Under the pieces are notes generated by a model. It did no database searches. It saw nothing but the letters and a program-made list of their open reading frames with translations, and was not told where the DNA came from. From NCBI GenBank assembly GCA_038210655.1, contig JBBQWM010000025.1:1-64000 (forward strand): 64,000 nt of DNA, in the 5' to 3' direction. Shown here piece by piece: positions 25,571-33,769 of this stretch. How positions within the stretch are numbered: the first letter of the stretch is position 1; each line of letters opens with the position of its first letter. This stretch comes from 54-19 sp038210655 (GTDB taxonomy: Bacteria > Chloroflexota > Chloroflexia > Chloroheliales > Chloroheliaceae). Position numbers and translations under genes: made by a program.

Positions 25571-26401
25571 GGCCGTCTGCCAGGGGTGCAAGCGGATACC
25601 AAGATTTTGGGCGGCGGCGAAGTTGTGCAGGGCGCTTTGATAGAGGGGCGGGGTCGGTCGCGGGAAATCGGCCAATTTTACCCGACTCATCTGCACTTTA
25701 TCGCGGCCTCCAAGCCGGAAGATTTCGGCAGCGAAATCATAACGGCTGGTTGAGCCTTCGTTCATCAGGTGATAGAGGCCATAGGCTTCGGTCTGGACCA
25801 GTTCGAGAATAGCAGCAGCCAGGTCGGGGGCATAGGTCGGATTGCTGATCTCATCATCGACGACCGAAACGGCTCCCCGCTCATCACCTAGTTGAAGCAT
25901 CCGCCTCACGAAATTGAGCTTGCCTTCGGTCGGACGCGGGCCAAAGACCCAACTCGTCCGCACGATATAATAACGTTGGAGCAGCGTTTTGACATACTCT
26001 TCGCCCGCCAACTTGCTCCGCCCGTAGATGCTTTCGGGATTGACGGTATCATACTCGTAATAGGGCGTGGGCTTGCGACCATCGAAAACACAGTTGGTGC
26101 TGACGTAAAGTAGGGTTGCGCCAACCTGAGAGGCGGCCAGGGCCAGGTTCTGGGTTCCCAGGGCGTTAATCCGATAAGCCGTTTCCGGGTCGGTTTCGCA
26201 TTGATCTACATAAGTGTAGGCGGCAGGGTGCAACACAATTTCCGGCTGGAAGCTACCCACGAAGCGGCGCACCTTTACCCGGTCGGTGATGTCGGCGTTT
26301 TGGCTGGTCATTACCGCGACCTGATGCCGCCCTTCGGCTTCCAGCAACTTGACCAGGGCGCTCCCGACCTGCCCGTTGGTTCCAGTCACAATTACCCGCA
26401 T
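25535..26401 (-). CDS. rmlD: dTDP-4-dehydrorhamnose reductase
   Basis: 288-residue extended SDR: VTGTNGQVGSAL at the N terminus, STNCVFDGRKPTPYYEYD, and the catalytic YGRSKLAGEEYV. It makes dTDP-L-rhamnose from the 4-keto sugar. The ATG at 26401 is chosen because GGAGG precedes it and the Rossmann motif follows immediately; an upstream in-frame Met (26446) would add 15 unrelated residues. The start overlaps the end of the upstream ferredoxin-like gene by 10 bases, so the two are probably cotranscribed. RmlA, RmlB and RmlC are not in the window. Confidence 0.9.
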   Translation of the reverse strand: MRVIVTGTNGQVGSALVKLLEAEGRHQVAVMTSQNADITDRVKVRRFVGSFQPEIVLHPAAYTYVDQCETDPETAYRINALGTQNLALAASQVGATLLYVSTNCVFDGRKPTPYYEYDTVNPESIYGRSKLAGEEYVKTLLQRYYIVRTSWVFGPRPTEGKLNFVRRMLQLGDERGAVSVVDDEISNPTYAPDLAAAILELVQTEAYGLYHLMNEGSTSRYDFAAEIFRLGGRDKVQMSRVKLADFPRPTPPLYQSALHNFAAAQNLGIRLHPWQTALASYISEELKS

Positions 26402-27159
26402 ATAACCTCCTCGACTTCCAGCACTCGTTTCTGACATTCTAGGCATACGCCCGCCGGATTGATCGCCTGTCGATAGCGGCTAACCGCTTCCTCTTCGTTA
26501 AACGTCCCTTCGAGTTGAGGCTCGTAGATGCGCTCGGCCATCAAATCGGTCTGGGGGATTTTCAGGCCACACCCGACACAAGGGGCTGCTTCTACTAACC
26601 CTTCCACCAGCAGGCCGGTCGCTTCGGGTTGGGTCGAGGCGGCGTTAAAAGTCAGCCGTATCGCAGAGGTCGGACAAGACGACTCGCACAAACCGCAGTA
26701 AATGCAAGCCGCCAGATTAAACCGACGTAGATAGCCCTCGCCCTGATCGACGGTCGTGACTGCTTCGGTCGGGCAGCTATAAACGCACAGCCCGCAGCCT
26801 GTACAGCGGTCGGGCGTAAAGTGCAATCCGTTGCGACCGGCGACCGGGTAGATCAGGTTCGTAAAATCGCGGGTAGCAGCCTGATCTGGGTTGATCGTCT
26901 GCCGAGCGCGAGATAGCACCAGGGCGGTGCTTTCCTGTACGCCGGTTCCGGCTGGTAACACCGGCAAAGCTTTGCCCAACCGGGGCAATTCCACCCGGTT
27001 AGAGCGAAAGATGTTTTGCCAGAGTAGCCGTCCAACCGAAAGATGGGTCCAGACCACTGCCATTCCGTAGATTAAAAGACCTGCCGCTAGTACTAGCAGC
27101 GCCCAGGCCGGTATGCCGTTGTTGATTAAATCAGTCATAATTTCAGATTTTGACCGCAA
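26392..27159 (-). CDS. membrane-anchored 4Fe-4S protein, NuoI/HycF-like
   Basis: One N-terminal transmembrane helix (residues ~17-40), then two 4Fe-4S clusters (CTGCGLCVYSCPTEA and CIYCGLCESSCPTSA) and two further CxxC pairs (CVGCGL, CLECQK) as in HycF/HyfH/EchF subunits of group 4 hydrogenases and related complex I-like modules. It should pass electrons between clusters at the cytoplasmic face. It overlaps the NuoH-like gene by 17 bases. No large hydrogenase or NuoD-like subunit is nearby, so the redox partner is unknown. Confidence 0.8.
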   Translation of the reverse strand: MRSKSEIMTDLINNGIPAWALLVLAAGLLIYGMAVVWTHLSVGRLLWQNIFRSNRVELPRLGKALPVLPAGTGVQESTALVLSRARQTINPDQAATRDFTNLIYPVAGRNGLHFTPDRCTGCGLCVYSCPTEAVTTVDQGEGYLRRFNLAACIYCGLCESSCPTSAIRLTFNAASTQPEATGLLVEGLVEAAPCVGCGLKIPQTDLMAERIYEPQLEGTFNEEEAVSRYRQAINPAGVCLECQKRVLEVEEVICG

Positions 27160-28153
27160 AAGCGACGATTACCAGCAAAAGTAGCGCCGCCGGATTTGCA
27201 TAGCGTAAATAAAAATTCAAAGCATCCCGCAATCGTATCTGGCTAAACAAAACATCCACGATACCGACCACCCCCAACGCGAACAGGACCGCCGGAATAA
27301 ATGTCAGTGGATTGACGTGGGCGAAGGGTACAAACAGGCTGGCGAATAGTAGCGCAAATGCCAACCGTTCGGCCCACTGGACGAGCCAGAATAGACCGAG
27401 TGGCGGGCCACCCAAATCGGTCAGTACGCCTTCCAAAGCCTCGCCATTGGAAGCTGCCAACGGGCGTAACCGCAAGATGACCGGCAAACACAGCAAGAAC
27501 AGCAGACCACATAACGCTTTCACCCCCAGCATGGCCGGGCTATCCGCCGCCGCAACCGTCTTCAGGTCGAGCGAACCACCTGCCAGGGCTGGGCCGTATA
27601 GGGCTATGGCGTAAGGCAGCCCGCAGGCAACCAACAACTGGAAGATGCGCGACCCGGCTAACTGCCCGTAAACCGACCCGCCCACCGACCCGACCAGGGC
27701 CGCACCAAAAGCCGGAACCAAAAACAGCAGGCTTACCCCCATCAAGTCCGCCCCTAGCGGTCGTAGCAACGCTTTATCGTCCGAGGGCAAGAAGGGCCAT
27801 AAATTGCCCGGCACAGGTAAGAGCGCCGCCCCTAACGACAGGGCCAGCAGTCCAAAAACCGGGATTGCATAGAGTGCTAACCGGTTGCCTTCCTGTCTGA
27901 CCGCCGCCAGTTCCAGACCCTCGAGGTCGTCTTCGGGTGGTTCGGCTCCTGCCGGAACCGGCGTAACCTGGCCCAACCGGGTCCGAAAATCGTGCCAGGG
28001 TTGGAACCAGCCTGAACCGTCCCGCCCTTCGACACGGGCCGCAAACCGGCGGCGCAGCCCTTCTATCAAGCACCCAACCACAATCAAAAAGAGGAAGCCG
28101 GGATAAACTAAGGCCGCAAATGCGGCTCGAAGCAGAATTTCTACCGATGACAA
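27143..28153 (-). CDS. NuoH/HycD-like membrane subunit
   Basis: 336 residues, about eight transmembrane helices. The first cytoplasmic loop RRRFAARVEGRDGSGWFQPWHDFRTRL corresponds to the conserved R-x-GP-x-QP-x-D loop of NuoH/HycD, although part of the loop is changed (GRDGSGWFQP). The GGPPLGLFWLVQWAERLAFALLFASLF segment matches the conserved fifth-helix region. It would anchor an electron-transfer module such as that of the next gene to the membrane and form the base of the quinone/proton channel. The missing partners make this an incomplete complex in this window. Confidence 0.78.
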   Translation of the reverse strand: MSSVEILLRAAFAALVYPGFLFLIVVGCLIEGLRRRFAARVEGRDGSGWFQPWHDFRTRLGQVTPVPAGAEPPEDDLEGLELAAVRQEGNRLALYAIPVFGLLALSLGAALLPVPGNLWPFLPSDDKALLRPLGADLMGVSLLFLVPAFGAALVGSVGGSVYGQLAGSRIFQLLVACGLPYAIALYGPALAGGSLDLKTVAAADSPAMLGVKALCGLLFLLCLPVILRLRPLAASNGEALEGVLTDLGGPPLGLFWLVQWAERLAFALLFASLFVPFAHVNPLTFIPAVLFALGVVGIVDVLFSQIRLRDALNFYLRYANPAALLLLVIVAFAVKI

Positions 28154-28256
28154 ATTGCTAAAAGTCCATTTTGATCTGATAATTCTAAGATTTCACAAGC
28201 GGCCCGTTGCCGCTTCGACTGTGTCAGTCTAGCATACCGACTTAGGAGCGTCAAAC

Positions 28257-28523
28257 CTACGCAAAATCATCCTCGTCCGCGAAAGCTTCTTCGTCAGCGC
28301 TAAACTCTTCCTGGCTGACCTGACTGACCCGTAGTTCGGCTTTATCTAGCAAACTCTCGCAATGCTGGGAAAGTAGCATGCCTTCCTCGTAAAGGGCCAG
28401 CGAGTCTTCCAGGCTCAAATTGCCCTTTTCGAGCTTCCCGGCCATTTCGTTCAACCGCTCGTAGGCTTCCTCGAAACTGAGTTGGGCGATGCCCGCTTCG
28501 TCCAACCGGCCTTTAGTTTTCAC
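28257..28523 (-). CDS. xseB: exodeoxyribonuclease VII small subunit
   Basis: 88 residues with the XseB signature LSFEEAYERLNEMAGKLEKG and SLEDSLALYEEGMLLSQHCE. It binds the large subunit XseA to degrade single-stranded DNA. XseA is not in this window. The start is GTG 28523 after GAGGAGG; a TAATCCTGT-type repeat lies directly upstream. The acidic C-terminal tail (EEFSADEEAFADEDDFA) is longer than in most homologues. Confidence 0.92.
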   Translation of the reverse strand: MKTKGRLDEAGIAQLSFEEAYERLNEMAGKLEKGNLSLEDSLALYEEGMLLSQHCESLLDKAELRVSQVSQEEFSADEEAFADEDDFA

Positions 28524-28542
28524 CTTAATATCCTCCTCAAGA

Positions 28543-28573
28543 ATTAACAGGGATGTACAGGATTAACAGGATA
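28543..28573 (-). repeat. 9-bp-periodic leader repeat upstream of xseB
   Basis: Minus-strand TAATCCTGT-ACATCCCTGT-TAATTC immediately followed by the xseB ribosome binding site; same layout as at 14301 and 59038. Confidence 0.85.
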
Positions 28574-28802
28574 AAATCATTCCAGGCGAATTGATTATAT
28601 CATTGGACTCTACCGCGTCCCGTCTATAGCCTCTCCCTTTTATTCGCTAGTCTAGCACCCAATTTTAGCACATCTGAGCCGAAAATTCAGAGCGCTTTAG
28701 AAATTCTCTCTTATAGGGTACAATATTAATCGGTAGAGTTTGCAAGGCAAAGCTCTATCCGTTTTACGGGCTGCCACTAAAGCATTTAACAGGAGGACCA
28801 CC

Positions 28803-29114
28803 ATGTTAGATAAAAGTAAGCCGGAACAACTGGAAAAGATCACCCTGAATTTGCCAACCTCAGTTTTGAAGTTACTGGATAGTCTATCGACGGAGCAACC
28901 GTCGGATCGCAGTGCGAGGCTAGAGCGGCTAATTTGCGAAATGGTTCAGGAGCGCTTTGAAACCGAAATGCGCGAGGGCTATCTTGCTAACGCGGAAGAG
29001 GATCGACAAATAGCCGAAGAACTCTTTCCACTTGCGTTTGAAAATTGGCCTGAAGTAGATCATATGAGGGTAGACAAAGTCTTGAAAGCCAGACTCGGTT
29101 TTAGACAATTTTAG
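28803..29114 (+). CDS. ribbon-helix-helix protein, antitoxin-like (copy 1)
   Basis: 103 residues. KITLNLPTSVLKLLDSLSTEQPSDRSARLERLICEMVQERF fits the beta-strand and two helices of the RHH (CopG/MazE-like) fold, a DNA-binding dimer. The central EMREGYLANAEEDRQIAEE is shared almost exactly with the second RHH gene (29972), so they are paralogues. AGGAGG ends 6 bases before ATG 28803, which decides this start over an upstream in-frame codon. A 238-residue gene of unknown function follows after 3 bases, so the two are almost certainly coexpressed. Such proteins normally bind and silence a toxin. Confidence 0.8.
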   Translation: MLDKSKPEQLEKITLNLPTSVLKLLDSLSTEQPSDRSARLERLICEMVQERFETEMREGYLANAEEDRQIAEELFPLAFENWPEVDHMRVDKVLKARLGFRQF

Positions 29115-29117
29115 CCA

Positions 29118-29834
29118 ATGGTAGCAGTCCAAATTCGGTACAGCAATGAGACCTGTTACATAATAGGCGAGTTTTGGGAGATCGTTGACCGTCTCAAGGC
29201 TAACCAGGCTCGCTTTCGGTTTCGGGCCAGGCGTTGGCGTTGGCCGGATAGTCGGGTCGCGCTCGAAAGCACGATGCAGCCCTACCCAGTGCTGGACGTT
29301 AGTTTCGGGGAGGCCCAGCAACTACAACTGGCCTACGACCGCCTTCATATTGCACCCACCCAGCAATGGATCAGGACGCAGCGCCACTCGGTGCAACTTG
29401 CGGTCGAATGGTGGGAGGCAACCCGCCTAAAAACTACCCCCAAAAGTCAAAAAGAATTTGCTACCCTTCAGGAACGCGCTACCGTTGCCCTTGCTTCTAT
29501 AGACCTTACGCCCACCGAGCTAGATCGACAGCAAGTGACGGCGCTCCAACAAATGCGCCGCCTGATCGAAAAATATGAGGACCGTATCGTCAAGTGGGTC
29601 GGGGAGCGCACCAAGACCCGCCGACGAGAGCAAGTGCTGGCCCGTTTTGAGGCCGAAATGGGCCTGAGCCAGGCGAATTTGTTGGAAGTGGAAATCGAGC
29701 GGGGTGCAGCACGTCAAGCTCTTTACGAAGAACTGGGCGGGTTGGAATGGACTCCGCCAGAAATTAGCGAACTGAAGGCCGCCGCCCGCCTGCTGCTCAA
29801 GGAACATAAGAAAGCGCAAAAGAAGGCTGTTTAG
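29118..29834 (+). CDS. unknown protein paired with the RHH gene
   Basis: 238 residues, not recognised. The first ~50 residues (YIIGEFWEIVDRLKANQ ARFRFRARRWRWP) recall small domains with a 'grasp then RxW' pattern seen next to nucleic-acid enzymes (HARP/DUF5710-like), but the match is weak. The rest is long, charged and helical (RRLIEKYEDRIVKWVGERTKTRRREQVLARF). It starts 3 bases after the RHH stop, the position held by the toxin in two-gene modules; it shows no MazF, RelE, HicA or PIN motif. It could be a new toxin or an unrelated DNA-binding protein. Confidence 0.6.
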   Translation: MVAVQIRYSNETCYIIGEFWEIVDRLKANQARFRFRARRWRWPDSRVALESTMQPYPVLDVSFGEAQQLQLAYDRLHIAPTQQWIRTQRHSVQLAVEWWEATRLKTTPKSQKEFATLQERATVALASIDLTPTELDRQQVTALQQMRRLIEKYEDRIVKWVGERTKTRRREQVLARFEAEMGLSQANLLEVEIERGAARQALYEELGGLEWTPPEISELKAAARLLLKEHKKAQKKAV

Positions 29835-29971
29835 TTCTTTGTAACCTTTATTGCTTGATCTTAAGGAAAACTGAACAATCAAGCTTTGTGATGGTTTTCA
29901 AAGGTAGTATAATGGGGTAGGATAAAGACAGCTTACAAAATTAGACGGCTGCAACAAATCAGGGGTGCATA

Positions 29972-30250
29972 ATGGCAAATTCTACGGCTTTAGATCGGTC
30001 AAAAAAAGTTACAATCAGTTTACCGGCCTCTCTTTTAGAGATTATAGATAATCTCGCTCAGGAACGTAAGGAGAGCCGTAGCGTTATTATAGCTGAAATG
30101 GTGCGTAAGATAGCTGATGAAGAGTTTGAGGCAGAAATGCGTGAAGGCTATCTTGCTAATGCTGAATTTGCCAAACAGTTAGCGGAAGAAGATATGGAGG
30201 CCGGTAATGAGAACTGGCCTGAATGGGTGGATACTTCTCATAAAAGCTAA
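29972..30250 (+). CDS. MazE-like ribbon-helix-helix antitoxin (copy 2)
   Basis: 92 residues, RHH fold: KKVTISLPASLLEIIDNLAQERKESRSVIIAEMVRKIADEEFE, then EMREGYLANAEFAKQLAEE and the ENWPEW tail typical of MazE-type antitoxins that wrap MazF. It sits 12 bases upstream of a MazF fragment, so it was the antitoxin of that pair. With the toxin truncated it may remain as an orphan regulator. Confidence 0.85.
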   Translation: MANSTALDRSKKVTISLPASLLEIIDNLAQERKESRSVIIAEMVRKIADEEFEAEMREGYLANAEFAKQLAEEDMEAGNENWPEWVDTSHKS

Positions 30251-30262
30251 GGATATAGGCTT

Positions 30263-30418
30263 GTGGCAACGTTCGAGATAAGACGCGGTGACATTTTCAT
30301 TGTGGATTTTAGTACTTCCCAAGGCTTTGAGATAAAAGGAAAACGGCCTGCTCTGGTCATCCAAAATGATATTATGAATCCACCCATTGGCAAATTGAAA
30401 CCTGATAAGATGCTTTAA
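30263..30418 (+). pseudogene. mazF (truncated): truncated MazF/PemK toxin
   Basis: A GTG start at 30263, 12 bases after the antitoxin stop, opens 51 codons reading VATFEIRRGDIFIVDF...GFEIKGKRPALVIQNDIMN, the canonical MazF N terminus (RGDI..VD, RPALVIQND), then NPPIGKLKPDKML and a TAA at 30416. Full MazF is about 110 residues; the C-terminal half of the beta-barrel, with the second part of the RNase site, is absent. The following 200 bases contain no continuation in any frame that I can see, so a deletion or insertion removed it. Confidence 0.8.
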
Positions 30419-30630
30419 GTAGATAAAGCCCTGAGAATTAGTCTGGCGTTGTAAACCTTGATGATTTGTTACGGTAAAAAGTTTTGAGTCTGGCTTAAGG
30501 GCTTGACGCTAGGCTCACTATCATATAGACTCCGGGTTGTGCCTCTGAAAGTGGCGCAACTTTTTATTTCTTTACAAAAGAGCGTTTTAGAAAAGGGTGA
30601 GATACTTTCGCCTGGAAAGAATGTTGTAGC

Positions 30631-31536
30631 ATGGAAATCGAAGGCAGCCAGCGCGAGATAGATAGGCACGTCGGGACTAATGGGCATCGGTCGGACTTAG
30701 CCGGGGTCGAAACGGCTAGAAACAAAGCCCGCACAGACGAGATTTTTTTATCGGTGGTCATCCCCGCCTATAACGAGGAACGTCGCCTCCCTGCGACCCT
30801 CGGCACTGCTTTAGAATGGCTGGATCGTCAGCCCTACCGGTCGGAAATGCTGGTGGTAGACGATGGAAGCGAAGACGGAACCGTGCAGGTCATCGACCAG
30901 ACCCTCAAAGAGCGGGGCGATCAGGAAAATAGCGCCTGCCAGTTGCAATTGGTTGCCAACGAACACCGGGGCAAGGGCTTCGCAGTCCGCACCGGGATGC
31001 TACGCGGTCAGGGTAAGTATATCCTTTTCTCGGACGCGGATTTTTCGACCCCACTTGGCGACGTGGAAAAGCTGCTGGTATGGCTCGAACAGGGCTACGA
31101 TGTGGCAATCGGTAGCCGCGAAGGTCAGGATGCGCGGCGCTACGATGAACCGTTCTATCGGCACTTGATGGGCCGGGTTTTTAACTTGCTGGTGCGGGTC
31201 ATGACTTTTACCCGCTTCCAGGATACCCAGTGCGGCTTTAAGGCTTTTACTCGCGCCTCAGCCCACGATTTATTCAAAGGGGTTCAGCTTTATGGCGAAG
31301 GTAGCCGCACAGTAAAGGGCGCAATGGTGACGGGTTTTGACGTGGAGATTCTCTTTTTGGCCCGCAAGAAAGGCTACCGGGTGCGCGAAGTCCCGGTGCA
31401 GTGGTATCATGTCGCCGGTAGCAAAGTCAACCCGGTCAAAGACTCGCTCAGGATGATCCGGGATGTGGTAAAAGTACGGCTCAACGACCTGCTTGGTGTG
31501 TACAAGGTTAAAGAGGGTGACGTGAGACACAGATGA
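30631..31536 (+). CDS. GT2 glycosyltransferase, ALG5/dolichyl-phosphate glucosyltransferase-like
   Basis: LSVVIPAYNEERRLPATL near residue 40, VVDDGSEDGT, SDADFSTPLGDVEKLL (metal site), DTQCGFKAFTR and FDVEILFLARKKGYRVREVPVQW: the features of DPM1/ALG5-type enzymes that load a sugar on a polyprenyl phosphate. No C-terminal transmembrane domain, so a peripheral cytoplasmic enzyme. The first ~38 residues (MEIEGSQREIDRHVG...) look unlike the family and contain further possible starts; a start near VVIPAYN would also suit. The last codons run into an ACAGATGAACACGGATGA-type repeat. Confidence 0.83.
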   Translation: MEIEGSQREIDRHVGTNGHRSDLAGVETARNKARTDEIFLSVVIPAYNEERRLPATLGTALEWLDRQPYRSEMLVVDDGSEDGTVQVIDQTLKERGDQENSACQLQLVANEHRGKGFAVRTGMLRGQGKYILFSDADFSTPLGDVEKLLVWLEQGYDVAIGSREGQDARRYDEPFYRHLMGRVFNLLVRVMTFTRFQDTQCGFKAFTRASAHDLFKGVQLYGEGSRTVKGAMVTGFDVEILFLARKKGYRVREVPVQWYHVAGSKVNPVKDSLRMIRDVVKVRLNDLLGVYKVKEGDVRHR

Positions 31537-31814
31537 ACACGGATGAACAATGCAGAATTAAGAATGATGAATGCAGAATAATAAATGCAAAATAAATGCA
31601 AAATAGCATCAAGCGCGAAGCATGTATTGTAATCTGAAATCTAAAATAACTACTCAGGCCGGGCGACCACATAGGGTCGCCCCCCTACGATAGATTTTGG
31701 GTGGGGGCGACCCTATGTGGTCGCCCAAAGGGTTAGGCTGAGTAGTTACTTACGATTTACGATTGTGGGTGCAGATGTTCTATTCTGCATTCTGCCTTCT
31801 GACTTCTGCATTGT
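31537..31814. repeat. repeat-filled spacer with palindromic element, GAGTAGTTA family copy 1
   Basis: 31537-31640 holds AATGCAGAA/AATGCAAAA words. 31647-31748 is a palindromic element with ends TAACTACTCAG / CTGAGTAGTTA and inner arms GGGCGACCACATAGGGTCGC. A related element is at 61473-61577. The rest, to 31814, is ATTCTGC-type 7-mer repeats. Confidence 0.75.
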
Positions 31815-32699
31815 TCATCCATGTTCATCCGTCCTATCTGTGTTCATCTGTGTTATCTCTCCCCTCCTCCTCCTCACCTCTTCCCGACCCGGCATACCCG
31901 TCGCACCCGGTCGTTCTATACTACAGGCCGCCGCCGCATTAGCAAAGCGGGCCGCTTCGATTGGGTCAGCGCTAGAACCTAGTTGGAGCAAGAAAGCCGC
32001 CGCAAAAACATCTCCCGCGCCGGTCGGGTCAATCTCTTGCGCCGGATAAGCCGGAACTTGCCTCATCTGCCCATTGTAATAGAGTTTGCAACCCCTCGGC
32101 CCTTGTGTACAGACTACCAATCGGCACAGCCGAACAAATTCCGCCAGCATCGCCTGACCTGCCGGGCCACGTGGCAAATCTTCCTCGCTCAAAATCAAAG
32201 CTGCCACCTGTGGCAACAACTCTGCCGCATTTGCCCACTCTACTGCCCGCACCTGCCCGGTTTCGCCACTCCACTCCCGCATAAAGCCCTGTGGCGTAAC
32301 CCCAATCAACGCCCCTGGAAATAACTTAACCAGACCTGGCCCGCACTCTTGTGCCACCGGCCCAAGATGAACAATCTCGACCCGTCCGCGCTGCCATTCT
32401 TCCGGCACATCACCCGGCCCAATAACTGGCGCGACCGCCCGCACATACTGCACCCGGCCTTCCGGTCGGTAAACATTCTCGAAAATAGTAGCCACTGCCG
32501 TCTGTGGCCCTCGGATGTCAATATCTTTGTACAAAGCCAACTCGCGCACCACTGCCGGAGCCGCCGTCACAATCCCAACCTTTGCGCCCAAATTACGAGC
32601 CGCCAAAGCCGCAAACGTCACCGTCCCGCCCGGCCTAAAACTGCCGTCAGGTAACAAATCTTTTGTAATATGGCCTATTGCAATGTAGTTTGGTGTCAT
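31815..32699 (-). CDS. PfkB-family carbohydrate/nucleoside kinase
   Basis: 294 residues. N-terminal glycine pair at FRPGGTVTFAALAARNLGAKVGIVTA (substrate-lid motif) and C-terminal signature DPTGAGDVFAAAF at 224-236 with catalytic Asp230 and the anion hole GAGD. It phosphorylates a sugar, inositol or nucleoside; no neighbour shows which. The last ~12 residues (TQMNTDRTDEHG) come from a TGTTCATCTGTGTTA-type repeat, so the original stop was probably near residue 280. Confidence 0.85.
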   Translation of the reverse strand: MTPNYIAIGHITKDLLPDGSFRPGGTVTFAALAARNLGAKVGIVTAAPAVVRELALYKDIDIRGPQTAVATIFENVYRPEGRVQYVRAVAPVIGPGDVPEEWQRGRVEIVHLGPVAQECGPGLVKLFPGALIGVTPQGFMREWSGETGQVRAVEWANAAELLPQVAALILSEEDLPRGPAGQAMLAEFVRLCRLVVCTQGPRGCKLYYNGQMRQVPAYPAQEIDPTGAGDVFAAAFLLQLGSSADPIEAARFANAAAACSIERPGATGMPGREEVRRRRGEITQMNTDRTDEHG

Positions 32700-32786
32700 T
32701 TGATTTGTAATCAGAGGAATGAATATAATGGAAATAAAATTGAGGTCTAAAGGGCGACCATAAAAGCCGCCCTCTTGCGTCAGGCT

Positions 32787-33641
32787 CTACTTCGGGAAGA
32801 TCGTCACCTTGCGCTCTTCCCCTTCGCCAAAGCTCTCGCTGCGGATATAAGGGTGATCAAGTAGCGCAATATGTACCAAACGGCGCTCGTGGGCGGGCAT
32901 CGGTTCGAGCGTGATCGGCTGTCGGGTCGCCATCACCTGATCGGCCATGCGGTGCGCCAGATTAATCAAGTTCGCTTTACGGCGGGTGCGATAGCCCTCC
33001 ACATCAAGCATAACCTTGCCCCAGGTGCGGGTCTTTTTGTTCATTATCAGGTTGAACATATACTGCAAATCGGTTAGCGCCTCGCCCCGTCGCCCGATCA
33101 GCATCCCCAGATCGTTGCCGAGCAGATTGATCGTCACGACCGGCGATTGGGTATCTTCCTCGCCGTTCTCATCCGGTTCAGGCGGCAAAAACTCAACCTG
33201 CGGTCGGGCTGTAATCCGCATCCGGCGCAACAAATTGGTTATCACATCGCGGCCCAGGTCGGCCAATTCATTCGGAGCGAAAGCCCGCGCCCTGGGAGCC
33301 TGTTCCATTGGCGTACTTGGCGGTATCATAATCGGGGGCATCGCTGGCTGTCCCATCGGCATCGGCTGTCCCATCGGCGGGATTGGCTGACGCTGGGCCG
33401 GGATCGGTTGGCCCATCACAGGCTGACCGGGATAATACGGTTGGGGTGGAACCGTCGGGCGTAACCCTGGCTGCCGAACTGTAACCCGCACCAGCGCATC
33501 TTCGGCTCCCGCCCCCAACACCCCTGGCTTACCCGGTTCCAGCACTTCCACATCCACTTCTTCATAGCTGCGGCCTAGCCGCGACAATGCAATCCGCACG
33601 GCCTCATCTACAGTACGAGCCTGTACCTCAACATTTTGCAT
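32787..33641 (-). CDS. jag: RNA-binding protein Jag/KhpB
   Basis: Domains in order: Jag_N (residues 1-60, TVDEAVRIALSRLGRSYEEVDVEVLEPGKPGVLG), a Pro/Met/Gln-rich linker (~62-112), a KH domain with the GRRG loop (NLLGNDLGMLIGRRGEAL) and an R3H domain (RKANLINLAHRMADQVMATR...HERRLVHIAL). KhpB pairs with KhpA to bind RNA and affects division and wall synthesis in Gram-positive bacteria. The low-complexity linker is longer than usual. It lies 129 bases downstream of yidC in the conserved rpmH cluster. Confidence 0.93.
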   Translation of the reverse strand: MQNVEVQARTVDEAVRIALSRLGRSYEEVDVEVLEPGKPGVLGAGAEDALVRVTVRQPGLRPTVPPQPYYPGQPVMGQPIPAQRQPIPPMGQPMPMGQPAMPPIMIPPSTPMEQAPRARAFAPNELADLGRDVITNLLRRMRITARPQVEFLPPEPDENGEEDTQSPVVTINLLGNDLGMLIGRRGEALTDLQYMFNLIMNKKTRTWGKVMLDVEGYRTRRKANLINLAHRMADQVMATRQPITLEPMPAHERRLVHIALLDHPYIRSESFGEGEERKVTIFPK

Positions 33642-33769
33642 AGGTAATTCTGTCTCCTCCTAAATGGTAGGGCCGGTGTAGTAAATTGGCCCCCCTAACC
33701 TGTTGATTGAGGGCGGGTGGGACAATAATTAAATCCCGCCCCGACAATCCAAACCACTATCCCCTAAAA

